Below are positions 1 through 5,029 of a DNA stretch of 5,029 nucleotides, piece by piece (position 1 is the first letter of the stretch; each line of letters starts with the position of its first letter). This stretch comes from Verrucomicrobia bacterium UBA2460. GTDB taxonomy: Bacteria > Verrucomicrobiota > Verrucomicrobiia > Methylacidiphilales > Verrucolacustridaceae. The stretch is from positions 5,771 through 10,799 of the forward strand of contig DDPU01000063.1 in NCBI GenBank assembly GCA_002342345.1, written 5' to 3'. Position numbers and translations under genes: made by a program. The notes below the pieces were generated by a model. That model was given only the letters and a program-made list of their open reading frames with translations, was not told the origin of the DNA and made no database searches.

Positions 1-530
1 TCCTTGATCAGCTCCCGGAAGGCCCGGATCTGGTGCGGGTCAAGGCCGGCGGTCGGCTCGTCGAGGATCAAAAGGGCCGGATTGTGAATCAGGGCGTCCG
101 CCAGCCCCACCCGCTGGCGAAATCCCTTGGAAAGGGTCCCGATGATTTTGCGGCGAACCTCGGAAAGGCCGCACTGGTCCAGGACCTGCGCGGTTCTCGC
201 GGAGATATCCGCGCGCGCCACCCGCTTGAGGCGGCCGCGGTAGCCCAAAAACTCCTCCACCCTCATTTCCGGGTAGAGGGGGACGTTCTCAGGCATGTAA
301 CCGATTCTTTGCCGGACGATCAGGCTCTCCTCGGGCAGGCGGGCTCCGGCGATTTCGATCGTTCCGTCCGTTGCGGGAAGATACCCGGTCAGCATTCTCA
401 TGGTCGTGGACTTGCCCGCCCCGTTGGGACCAAGAAACCCCACCACCTCTCCTTTGGCCACATGAAAGGATATGCCCCTGACGGCTTCACCTCCCGAGTA
501 ACGTTTCGACAAATTTTCAACGGAGATCAT
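1..530 (-). CDS. GldA-like ABC transporter ATP-binding protein (partial, C-terminal part off the left edge)
   Basis: This is the ATP-hydrolysing subunit of an ABC-2 type exporter, acting on the cytoplasmic face of the inner membrane; the substrate is unknown. The first 176 residues are visible, starting MISVENLSKRYSGGEAV. Walker A is GPNGAGKST (residues 34-42). The Q-loop region reads IGYMPENVPLY (77-86), with Glu in place of the usual Gln. The signature is LSKGFRQRVGLA (133-144) and Walker B with its catalytic Glu is LLILDEPTAGLDP (153-165). The MPEN.PLY and LSKGFRQR variants are characteristic of the GldA/gliding-type and related multidrug ATPases. The D-loop is present, but the H-loop and C-terminal helices lie outside the window. 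The ATG at 530-528 is chosen because the typical family N-terminus follows at once. No Shine-Dalgarno precedes it, and a promoter sits just upstream. The gene diverges from parA. The family call is firm; the link to gliding is not, since many non-gliding bacteria carry this type. Confidence 0.9.
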   Translation of the reverse strand, partial: MISVENLSKRYSGGEAVRGISFHVAKGEVVGFLGPNGAGKSTTMRMLTGYLPATDGTIEIAGARLPEESLIVRQRIGYMPENVPLYPEMRVEEFLGYRGRLKRVARADISARTAQVLDQCGLSEVRRKIIGTLSKGFRQRVGLADALIHNPALLILDEPTAGLDPHQIRAFRELIK

Positions 531-542
531 CGGAAAGATTTA

Positions 543-571
543 AAAATAGAAAAACTGTTCCAAGGGGTCAA
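543..571 (-). promoter_or_regulatory. Sigma70-type promoter of the ABC ATPase gene
   Basis: On the minus strand, TTGACC (571-566) and TATTTT (548-543) are separated by exactly 17 bases. The -35 matches the consensus at 5/6 positions and the -10 at 4/6. Transcription would start near 536, leaving only about 6 bases before the ATG at 530. This agrees with the absence of a ribosome binding site. The call rests on pattern matching only. Confidence 0.5.
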
Positions 572-627
572 GGTTCGCCCGTCCGAAACCTCTCGACAAC
601 CCTCCCTCGCCCGTCGTTTCCTGTCTT

Positions 628-1392
628 GTGCGCATTGTGGCCGTGGTGAACCAGAAGGGCGGCGTCGGCAAGACGACCACCGCCATCCACCTCGCCGCCG
701 GGGCGGCCGAGGCCGGACGCCGCGTCCTCCTGGTCGACCTCGATCCCCAGGCCAACGCCACCAGCGGCCTGGGCTTGGAAAGCGTTCCCGGCAAAAGCCT
801 CTACCCCGTCCTTTTGGGCCAGGCCCGCGCCGTGGAAATGCTGCAACCCGCTAGGCAAGCCAACCTCCAGGTGCTGGCCTCGGAACTGGACCTCGCCGGC
901 GCGGAGATCGAACTGGCTGGCCTGGAAAACCCCCTCCTCCGCGTCCGCGAGGCCCTCGCCCCCCTCAGGCACGATCCCGCCTTCGACCTCGTCCTGCTCG
1001 ACTGCCCACCCAGCGTCGGACTTCTCATGACCAGCGCCCTCGTCGCCGCGGAGAGGATCCTCGTCCCGGTCCAGTGCGAATACTTCGCCCTCGAGGGCGT
1101 CGGCAAAATCCTCAACCTCATCGGGAAAATCCGGGAAGGCGGCCTGAACCCCGACCTCTCCATCCTGGGAATCCTCCTCACCATGTACGACGCCCGCACC
1201 CGCCTCAGCCAGCAGGTCAGCGAGGATCTCCGGCAACATCTCGGAACCCAGGTGTTCCAGACAATCATCCCCCGCTCCGTCCGCCTCGCCGAGGCACCAA
1301 GCCACGGCCGCACCATTTACGAATACGACAACTCCGGCGCCGCCGCCGCCAGCTACCGCCAGCTGACTAGCGAGTTTTTGAGCCGGCTCTGA
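628..1392 (+). CDS. parA: ParA/Soj-family chromosome-partitioning ATPase
   Basis: This is a cytoplasmic, dimerising P-loop ATPase of the ParA/MinD group, which normally works with ParB-parS to segregate DNA. The 254-residue length is normal for chromosomal Soj. The deviant Walker A is KGGVGKTT (10-17), with signature Lys10. VDLDPQANATSGLG (36-49) carries Asp39, which aligns with the catalytic Asp40 of B. subtilis Soj. LLDCPPS (123-129) is the Walker B region, followed by PVQCEYFALEG (147-157). The C-terminal TMYDARTRLSQQV and IPRSVRLAEAPSHG (214-227) are highly typical of true ParA/Soj rather than MinD. Translation starts at a GTG (628), because the conserved N-terminus begins there; no Shine-Dalgarno is visible and no better in-frame start was found. 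The next gene is rpiA on the opposite strand, not parB. The 3' ends of the two genes overlap by 26 bases. Function in segregation is inferred from family. Confidence 0.93.
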   Translation: MRIVAVVNQKGGVGKTTTAIHLAAGAAEAGRRVLLVDLDPQANATSGLGLESVPGKSLYPVLLGQARAVEMLQPARQANLQVLASELDLAGAEIELAGLENPLLRVREALAPLRHDPAFDLVLLDCPPSVGLLMTSALVAAERILVPVQCEYFALEGVGKILNLIGKIREGGLNPDLSILGILLTMYDARTRLSQQVSEDLRQHLGTQVFQTIIPRSVRLAEAPSHGRTIYEYDNSGAAAASYRQLTSEFLSRL

Positions 1393-2038
1393 CCCGCCTC
1401 ACCCCTGCCGGCATCCCCAGCAACAAGAGATCCGCCTTTCTCTTCCCGAAAATCCCCGCGCAGACCACGCCGGGAATCGCCTCCAGTTTCTTTTCCAGTC
1501 CCGCCGGGTCCGTGATGCGCAGGCCGTGCACATCCAGGATTTCCCCGCCGTTGTCCGTCACAAAGCCCTTCCTCCACACGGGCCTGCCGCCGAGTTTCCT
1601 CACCCGCGCCGCCACCTGCTCCCGTGCCATCGGAACCACCTCCAGCGGCACCGGATGCCGGCCAAGCCGCTTCACCAGCTTGGAGCCGTCGGCAATACAG
1701 ATGAACCTCCGGGAAGCCGTCGCCACGATCTTTTCCCGGGTCAGTGCCCCGCCCCCGCCCTTGATCAGCCGCAGACCGGAATCGGCCTCGTCCGCCCCGT
1801 CCACGTAAACCGCCAGCCTTCTTGCGGGCATCATCGGCACCACCCGGATTCCCCGCCTCTTCAGGGCTTGGGCGGTCGCGACCGAACTGGCCACCGCCCC
1901 GCGTACCCATCTCTTCGGCAAAAGCCGGATAAAATGATTGGTCGTGGATCCGGTTCCCACCCCCAGCCAGCAACCCTTGGGCACCTCCCCCAGAGCCGCC
2001 CTCGCGGCCTCCTTCTTCTGGCGATCACGGGGGCCCAT
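1367..2038 (-). CDS. rpiA: Ribose-5-phosphate isomerase A
   Basis: This cytoplasmic enzyme of the non-oxidative pentose phosphate pathway interconverts ribose 5-phosphate and ribulose 5-phosphate. The 223-residue protein aligns with E. coli RpiA over its whole length. GVGTGSTTNHFI (26-37) is the phosphate-binding loop. YVDGADE (78-84) carries Asp80 and Asp83. KGGGGALTREK (93-103) carries Lys93 and the catalytic-base position Glu102. CIADGSK (114-120), PLEVVPMA (131-138) and VTDNGGEILDVHG (160-172) follow. The E. coli active-site residues Asp81, Asp84, Lys94 and Glu103 are therefore all present, at a one-residue offset. A short basic tail (roughly RRVRAGSKTR) extends past the usual end and is encoded inside the overlap with parA. 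The ATG at 2038 is preceded by a purine-rich AAAAGAAG close to the start, only a weak ribosome binding site. Its neighbours have no obvious metabolic link. Confidence 0.95.
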   Translation of the reverse strand: MGPRDRQKKEAARAALGEVPKGCWLGVGTGSTTNHFIRLLPKRWVRGAVASSVATAQALKRRGIRVVPMMPARRLAVYVDGADEADSGLRLIKGGGGALTREKIVATASRRFICIADGSKLVKRLGRHPVPLEVVPMAREQVAARVRKLGGRPVWRKGFVTDNGGEILDVHGLRITDPAGLEKKLEAIPGVVCAGIFGKRKADLLLLGMPAGVRRVRAGSKTR

Positions 2039-2045
2039 ATCTTCT

Positions 2046-2072
2046 TTTGTAAACCTCGCTGGGTTGCGTCAA
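2046..2072 (-). promoter_or_regulatory. Possible rpiA promoter
   Basis: The minus strand carries TTGACG (2072-2067) and TACAAA (2051-2046), separated by 15 bases, shorter than the preferred 17. The -35 matches at 5/6 positions and the -10 at 4/6. A start site about 7 bases downstream would fall almost at the rpiA ATG (2038). This is a weak call because of the short spacer. Confidence 0.25.
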
Positions 2073-2202
2073 TCCATCCCCCAACCAAATTTCAGCGTCC
2101 ACCCGGTATTCATGTTGGCTGTTCCCACCCGAAAGCTCCTCTTCAACGGAAAAGAGTCCGCCGCTTCGCAAACTGCATTCTTGAAATAGGCAAAAATATT
2201 TG

Positions 2203-2230
2203 TTGACGGATTTCATAATATATATACGAT
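2203..2230 (+). promoter_or_regulatory. Predicted rrf2 promoter, overlapping the operator
   Basis: TTGACG (2203-2208) and TACGAT (2225-2230) are separated by 16 bases. The -35 matches the consensus at 5/6 positions and the -10 at 4/6. The surrounding stretch (about 2190-2245) is markedly more AT-rich than its neighbours. The -10 lies inside the left arm of the 2222-2246 inverted repeat, so a protein bound there would block RNA polymerase. The predicted transcript would begin about 8 bases before the rrf2 ATG. Confidence 0.45.
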
Positions 2231-2246
2231 CAAATTTATCGTATAT
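2222..2246. promoter_or_regulatory. Inverted-repeat operator at the rrf2 start, likely Rrf2-family binding site
   Basis: This is a perfect inverted repeat: ATATACGAT (2222-2230), a 7-base AT-rich spacer, then ATCGTATAT (2238-2246). It covers the predicted -10 element and runs into the rrf2 start codon (2245-2247). The 25-base size and dyad form suit dimeric Rrf2 proteins. Its place at the regulator's own promoter suggests autorepression. A degenerate copy with the same geometry lies at the yezD start (2723-2747). The repeat is seen directly; the binding protein is inferred. Confidence 0.65.
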
Positions 2247-2709
2247 GCAGCTTTCCAAGAAAACAGATTATGCCCTGAGGGTGCTCTTCACCTTGGCGGA
2301 ACATCAAGGTCGTGGACCTATCCCCATCCGGGAACTGGCCCGCCGGAACGATGTCCCCAAACGTTTCCTTGAGCACATCCTTCTCGACTGCAAATCCCAG
2401 AACTGGGTCGATAGCTCAGCCGGGAAAGAAGGCGGTTATTTTCTTGCAAAAGATCCATCGAAAATATCTATGGGTGAGGTAGTTAGATTTTTTGACGGAT
2501 TCCTCGCCCCCATTCCATGCGTCTCCATTAAGAACTACATTCCCTGCACGCAGGAGGCCGTCTGCCGATTCCGGAGGCTCCTCCTGGAAATCCGGAACTA
2601 CGTGGCCAAAGTCATGGACCAGGCCTCCTTGGCCAAAGTCATGCTGAATACCCCTGTTTTACCCGGAGAACTGCTGGCCCTTCAGGGCGTCAATGGCGAC
2701 GGAATATAA
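2245..2709 (+). CDS. Rrf2-family transcriptional regulator with three-cysteine cluster motif
   Basis: This is a 154-residue cytoplasmic DNA-binding regulator of the IscR/CymR/NsrR family. The N-terminus MQLSKKTDYALRVLFTLA is the classic Rrf2 opening. The winged helix-turn-helix spans about residues 25-70, with PIRELARRNDVPKRFLEHIL (27-46) as the recognition region and GKEGGYFLAKDP as the wing. The later segment carries Cys92, Cys101 and Cys107 (C-X8-C-X5-C). This resembles the three cysteines that hold an Fe-S cluster in IscR (C-X5-C-X5-C), so redox or Fe-S sensing is plausible. The ATG at 2245 is preferred over an in-frame TTG at 2200, because homology begins there and the upstream codons lie in the promoter/operator. 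There is no Shine-Dalgarno. The gene is followed after 36 bases by yezD and then by sulfate-uptake genes, which suggests a sulfur-metabolism regulator comparable in role to CymR. It should not be named cymR or iscR on this evidence. Confidence 0.9.
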   Translation: MQLSKKTDYALRVLFTLAEHQGRGPIPIRELARRNDVPKRFLEHILLDCKSQNWVDSSAGKEGGYFLAKDPSKISMGEVVRFFDGFLAPIPCVSIKNYIPCTQEAVCRFRRLLLEIRNYVAKVMDQASLAKVMLNTPVLPGELLALQGVNGDGI

Positions 2710-2710
2710 A
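2705..2710 (+). promoter_or_regulatory. Possible -10 element for yezD
   Basis: TATAAA overlaps the rrf2 stop codon (TAA, 2707-2709). Only a poor -35 (TTCAGG, 2681-2686) lies 18 bases upstream. If used, transcription would start near 2717, just ahead of the dyad at 2723-2747. The alternative is simple read-through from rrf2. Confidence 0.2.
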
Positions 2711-2722
2711 TTTTTAGGCCTT

Positions 2723-2747
2723 AATAACGACTTTTTTAATCGTATAT
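2723..2747. promoter_or_regulatory. Second, degenerate copy of the operator at the yezD start
   Basis: The right arm ATCGTATAT (2739-2747) is identical to that of the rrf2 operator. The left arm AATAACGAC (2723-2731) keeps only the ACGA core. ACGA (2727-2730) and TCGT (2740-2743) are 9 bases apart, as they are at rrf2 (2226-2229 and 2239-2242). TCGT begins exactly 6 bases before the ATG in both cases. The flanks are AT-rich. It is probably a weaker site for the same regulator. Confidence 0.5.
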
Positions 2748-2922
2748 GACAACCACCGATCAAAATTGGATTAAGGTGATCCAGGAGAAGCTCAGCGGAC
2801 TCCGCTATGGCCAGATCCTGCTGACGGTCCATGACGGCCGGATTGTCCAGATTGAGCGAACGGAAAAAACCCGCCTGGAAACCCCTTCCTCAAGAAACCC
2901 CAAACCCACACGGGAGGATTGA
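2746..2922 (+). CDS. YezD-family (DUF2292) small protein
   Basis: This is a 58-residue cytoplasmic protein with no signal peptide or membrane segment. The core is an N-terminal helix (NWIKVIQEKLSGL, 7-19), then RYGQILLTVHDGRIVQIERT (20-39) and EKTRL (40-44). The pattern of a short helix, (I/L)RYG, a beta-hairpin with xDGRxVQIxRTEK, and an Arg-Leu ending is what I recall for the YezD/DUF2292 family. Its biochemical role is unknown. A charged, proline-rich tail (45-58) is probably disordered. The ATG at 2746 lies 36 bases after the rrf2 stop and has no Shine-Dalgarno; it overlaps the right arm of the operator-like dyad. Placement between an Rrf2 regulator and sulfate-uptake genes suggests a part in sulfur acquisition or its control. 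That is inference from context. The family call is fairly secure for so short a protein. Confidence 0.82.
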   Translation: MTTTDQNWIKVIQEKLSGLRYGQILLTVHDGRIVQIERTEKTRLETPSSRNPKPTRED

Positions 2923-2971
2923 AACCCAACACCCTCGAAACGACAGCTCAAGCGGAACTGACCGGACCACC

Positions 2972-3005
2972 GGAGGTGCCTCTGAAACCCACCAAGGAAA
3001 CCTCC
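2972..3005 (+). other. Possible mRNA hairpin just upstream of the porin start
   Basis: GGAGGT (2972-2977) can pair with ACCTCC (3000-3005), giving a 6-bp stem and a 22-base loop that ends one base before the porin ATG. The loop holds the likely Shine-Dalgarno AAGGAA (2994-2999). GGAGGT is itself a perfect Shine-Dalgarno string, but it is 30 bases from the ATG. The structure is short and could be chance. Confidence 0.25.
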
Positions 3006-3006
3006 A

Positions 3007-4722
3007 ATGAATCAAAACCTCATCACTCTGCTCGTCCGGTTCCTGATGCGCTTCGGCGTCTTCATCCTTGTGACGACCCCCCTCACCTTCATCCACGCCC
3101 AGAACTCGGCCAACGCCCAGGATCAGTCGGTCCAGGAGCAGTTGGACGCGCTGCGCAGGGAGATTGCCGATCTGAAAAGAAATGCCAACCGGGCCACCCC
3201 GACCACCGAACAACAGGGCACAGGCCAAAACATCGGGGGAACCACCACCAAAGAAAGCCTCCTCGGCGGGGACCGCAGAAATATGCGCACACCCCAGGAT
3301 GATCGGCAGGGAGCAGCCATTCAGGACGAACGGTTGGCCATGGATGCGGATGGACGCCTCAGCATTGTGGAGAGGAAGCAGGAAGTGGCCGAGGAAGAGG
3401 CCGCCAAGAAGGCGGCAACCGCACCCAATCTTTCCTTCAATGAAAAGGGGTTCGTGGTCAAATCCGCCGACGGCAACCACGCTCTCCGGCTGGGAGGAAC
3501 CCTCCAACTGGACGGACGGCAATACCTCGGGCAGGAGAACGATGCCAACAACCAGTTCCTCATCCGTCGGGCCCGGGTATATGCATCCGGCACCCTTTGG
3601 AAGTACATCGACTTCCGCTTCATGCCGGATTTCGGAACTCTGGATGCACAGAACACACGCAACACCGCCATCATTTGCGATGCGTGGCTGAATTTTAATG
3701 CCCAAAAGGAAATCCAGATCCAGTTGGGAAAATTCAAACCCCCCATCGGGTTGGAGATGCTGCAGTCCGACCAAAACACCGTGTTTATGGAGCGCGGCCC
3801 TGTGGGGCAACTGCAGCCCAACCGCCAGTTGGGTTTTATGCCGAACGGACTGCTCTTTGACGACACCCTGAATTGGGCCGTCGGGGTGTTTGCCTCGGCT
3901 CCCAACAACTACACCCAAACCACCGATACCCAGGATGGTTACGGCATCGCGGCGCGTCTTTTTGCAAGGCCCTTCGTGAACGATGCCGACGAATTATCCG
4001 GACTCGGTTTCGGGGTGGCCGGGACTTATGCCAACGCCGATGACTACGCCCCGGGAAGCTCCGCGATCTCCAACGGGCTGAACAGCTTCTCGTCCGATCC
4101 GGGCGTCACCTGCTTCACCTGGAACAGCGCCGCCCAAAGAAACGGTGCCATTTATCGCATCAATCCCCAGGCCTTCTATTACTACGGCCCCTGGGGGATT
4201 CAGGCGGAATACATCGTCCAAAGCCAAGGAGTCACCCTGAACACTGGCAGTGCTACCCAGCAGCGACAAATCCGTGACACCAGTTGGGCCTGGCAGGCGA
4301 CCTTGTCCTACAACATTACCGGCGAAGACAATAGTTTCGACAGTCTGGTTCCGAAGAACAACTTTGACTTCTTCCAGTCCGAGGATCCGGATGCCGTGGG
4401 TCTATGGCAGATTGCTTTCCGGGCCGACCAGTTGCAGTTGGATAGCGATCTTTTCCGCCAACCAACCCCGGGAAGTTCCAACACCTTTGCGAGCGGAAAC
4501 GCTGCCAGCAATGTCCGTGGATTTAACTCTTACAGCCTGGGATTGAATTGGTACCTGAATCCCAACATCCGGGCCTACTTCAACGCGATTTATACCCCCT
4601 GGTACTACTCCAGCAACTTCAGCTCTTCCGCTGATGGGTCCGGGGTTGGCTCTCCCGGACAGGGAAACTCGATCTCCAACGACGAAATCGCCTTCACCGC
4701 AAGGCTTCAGCTGTTCTTTTAA
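3007..4722 (+). CDS. OprO/OprP-family outer-membrane porin, probably for sulfate
   Basis: This 571-residue beta-barrel porin belongs to the phosphate-selective porin O/P family. A signal peptide spans about residues 1-31 (cleavage near HA|QN). Residues 41-57 form a short coiled coil with hydrophobic residues at V42, L46, L49, I53 and L56 in 4-3-4-3 spacing. A polar linker rich in Gly, Thr, Asn and Gln follows (about 60-110), then a charged helical stretch (about 118-138). The barrel begins near 146 ([20 protein letters not shown]). Family landmarks are [20 protein letters not shown] (187-206), [11 protein letters not shown] (240-250) and YNITGED (435-441). The protein ends [10 protein letters not shown], with the terminal Phe expected for BAM-mediated insertion. 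The start at 3007 has AAGGAA 7 bases upstream. An in-frame Met14 (3046) would also give a signal peptide but lacks a ribosome site. The following sulfate-binding protein gene, 31 bases downstream, suggests sulfate rather than phosphate as cargo; selectivity cannot be read from sequence alone. Confidence 0.88.
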   Translation: MNQNLITLLVRFLMRFGVFILVTTPLTFIHAQNSANAQDQSVQEQLDALRREIADLKRNANRATPTTEQQGTGQNIGGTTTKESLLGGDRRNMRTPQDDRQGAAIQDERLAMDADGRLSIVERKQEVAEEEAAKKAATAPNLSFNEKGFVVKSADGNHALRLGGTLQLDGRQYLGQENDANNQFLIRRARVYASGTLWKYIDFRFMPDFGTLDAQNTRNTAIICDAWLNFNAQKEIQIQLGKFKPPIGLEMLQSDQNTVFMERGPVGQLQPNRQLGFMPNGLLFDDTLNWAVGVFASAPNNYTQTTDTQDGYGIAARLFARPFVNDADELSGLGFGVAGTYANADDYAPGSSAISNGLNSFSSDPGVTCFTWNSAAQRNGAIYRINPQAFYYYGPWGIQAEYIVQSQGVTLNTGSATQQRQIRDTSWAWQATLSYNITGEDNSFDSLVPKNNFDFFQSEDPDAVGLWQIAFRADQLQLDSDLFRQPTPGSSNTFASGNAASNVRGFNSYSLGLNWYLNPNIRAYFNAIYTPWYYSSNFSSSADGSGVGSPGQGNSISNDEIAFTARLQLFF

Positions 4723-4738
4723 CCCCAAGGGAGACCGA

Positions 4739-4744
4739 AAGGAA
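4739..4744 (+). promoter_or_regulatory. Ribosome binding site of sbp
   Basis: AAGGAA lies 9 bases before the ATG at 4754 and supports that start. A second purine run (AAGGGAGA, 4727-4734) lies further upstream. No terminator-like hairpin separates the porin from sbp, in keeping with one transcript. Confidence 0.6.
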
Positions 4745-4753
4745 AATCCACTC

Positions 4754-5029
4754 ATGAAATCCAAACTTACTTTCATCGCCGGGCTCTTCACCCTGGCCCT
4801 CACCGCCCAGGCCGGGCGGGAACTCCTCAACGTCTCCTACGACCCGACCCGGAAGCTCTACGAGCAGTACAACGAGCTCTTCCGGGCTTACTGGAAGAAA
4901 AAAACCGGGGAGGACGTGAAGATCAACCAATCCCATGGCGGTTCCGGCAAGCAGGCCCGCTCGGTGATCGACGGCGTACCCGCCGACGTGGTCACCCTCG
5001 CCCTTGCCGGCGACATCAACAACATCGTC
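4754..5029 (+). CDS. sbp: Periplasmic sulfate-binding protein (partial, 3' part off the right edge)
   Basis: This is the substrate-capturing component of the sulfate/thiosulfate ABC importer, exported to the periplasm, where it binds sulfate and delivers it to the CysT/CysW permease with CysA. The first 92 residues are visible. A signal peptide covers about 1-20 ([20 protein letters not shown], cleaved before GRELL). The mature part then matches the Sbp family closely: [20 protein letters not shown] (24-43), [20 protein letters not shown] (46-65), KQARSVIDG, and [12 protein letters not shown]. The SYDPTR and SHGGSGKQ segments are sulfate-binding loops in Sbp/CysP. The remaining roughly 240-250 residues and the expected permease and ATPase genes lie beyond the window. 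Whether sulfate or thiosulfate is preferred (Sbp or CysP) cannot be settled from this fragment. Confidence 0.94.
   Translation, partial: MKSKLTFIAGLFTLALTAQAGRELLNVSYDPTRKLYEQYNELFRAYWKKKTGEDVKINQSHGGSGKQARSVIDGVPADVVTLALAGDINNIV

Noticed and set aside
33..854. A 273-residue plus-strand open frame across the ABC gene and into parA
   Set aside because: It is antisense to a clear ABC ATPase and then out of frame with ParA; its composition is arginine/proline-rich with no recognisable domain.
568..1305. A 245-residue minus-strand open frame opposite parA
   Set aside because: It is a shadow frame produced by the GC-rich codon bias of parA, with no recognisable motifs.
1380..1389. Perfect palindrome GAGCCGGCTC at the parA/rpiA junction
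   Set aside because: It has no usable loop and no downstream U-tract on either strand, so it is not a credible terminator; it lies within both coding regions.
2139..2156. Small hairpin CTCTT...AAGAG in the rpiA-rrf2 intergenic region
   Set aside because: A 5-bp stem with an 8-base loop and no poly-T is not above chance.
2200..2244. Upstream in-frame TTG start for the Rrf2 gene
   Set aside because: It would add 15 residues encoded by the promoter and operator; Rrf2 homology begins exactly at the ATG at 2245.
2039..2244. Possible small gene or RNA in the rpiA-rrf2 intergenic region
   Set aside because: Open frames here are extensions or shadows of rpiA frames; apart from the candidate promoters and the dyad operator I see no conserved structure.
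3046..3048. Alternative porin start at Met14
   Set aside because: It would leave a plausible signal peptide, but there is no ribosome site before it, whereas the 3007 start has AAGGAA at 7 bases.
2919..3302. TTG-initiated frame overlapping the yezD stop codon (TTGA), just after GGGAGG
   Set aside because: The Shine-Dalgarno spacing is too short, the peptide is low-complexity with no domain, and most of it lies out of frame inside the porin gene.
2890..3918. A 342-residue minus-strand open frame opposite the porin
   Set aside because: It is long but lies antisense to a convincing OprO/P porin, shows no family motifs or ribosome site, and overlaps the end of yezD.

Overview
The window reads as bacterial chromosome from a Gram-negative (diderm) organism of moderately high GC. 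An outer-membrane porin, a periplasmic sulfate-binding protein and cleavable signal peptides show the diderm envelope. The combination of a GldA-type ABC ATPase, an Rrf2/YezD pair, a coiled-coil-bearing OprO/OprP-type porin and several genes without a Shine-Dalgarno sequence is what I would expect from Verrucomicrobiota. That assignment is inference, not proof. There are no tRNA or rRNA genes, CRISPR arrays, insertion sequences or phage genes, and no gene-free stretch exceeds 300 bases.

Left part (1-2038): the 5' part of a GldA-like ABC transporter ATPase gene runs leftward off the window edge. It diverges from a complete ParA/Soj ATPase gene (628-1392), across a 97-base spacer that holds a good sigma70-type promoter for the ABC gene. 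parA meets a complete, convergent rpiA (ribose-5-phosphate isomerase A, 2038-1367), and the two coding regions overlap by 26 bases at their 3' ends. No parB is adjacent.

Right part (2245-5029): an apparent sulfate-acquisition unit, all on the plus strand. It contains an Rrf2-family regulator with three cysteines suited to an Fe-S cluster (2245-2709), a 58-residue YezD/DUF2292 protein (2746-2922), an OprO/OprP-family porin (3007-4722), and the start of a periplasmic sulfate-binding protein gene, sbp/cysP type (4754 to the window end). The remaining sulfate ABC transporter genes would be expected beyond the right edge. The likely route is sulfate through the porin into the periplasm, then capture by Sbp and delivery to the inner-membrane permease.

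The most interesting signal is regulatory. The rrf2 and yezD start codons both carry the same 10-base string ATCGTATATG. Each is the right arm of an ACGA-N9-TCGT dyad with identical spacing and identical position relative to the ATG. The rrf2 copy is a perfect 9+9 inverted repeat covering its predicted -10 element. This fits autorepression by the Rrf2 protein plus co-control of the sulfate genes through one operator type.
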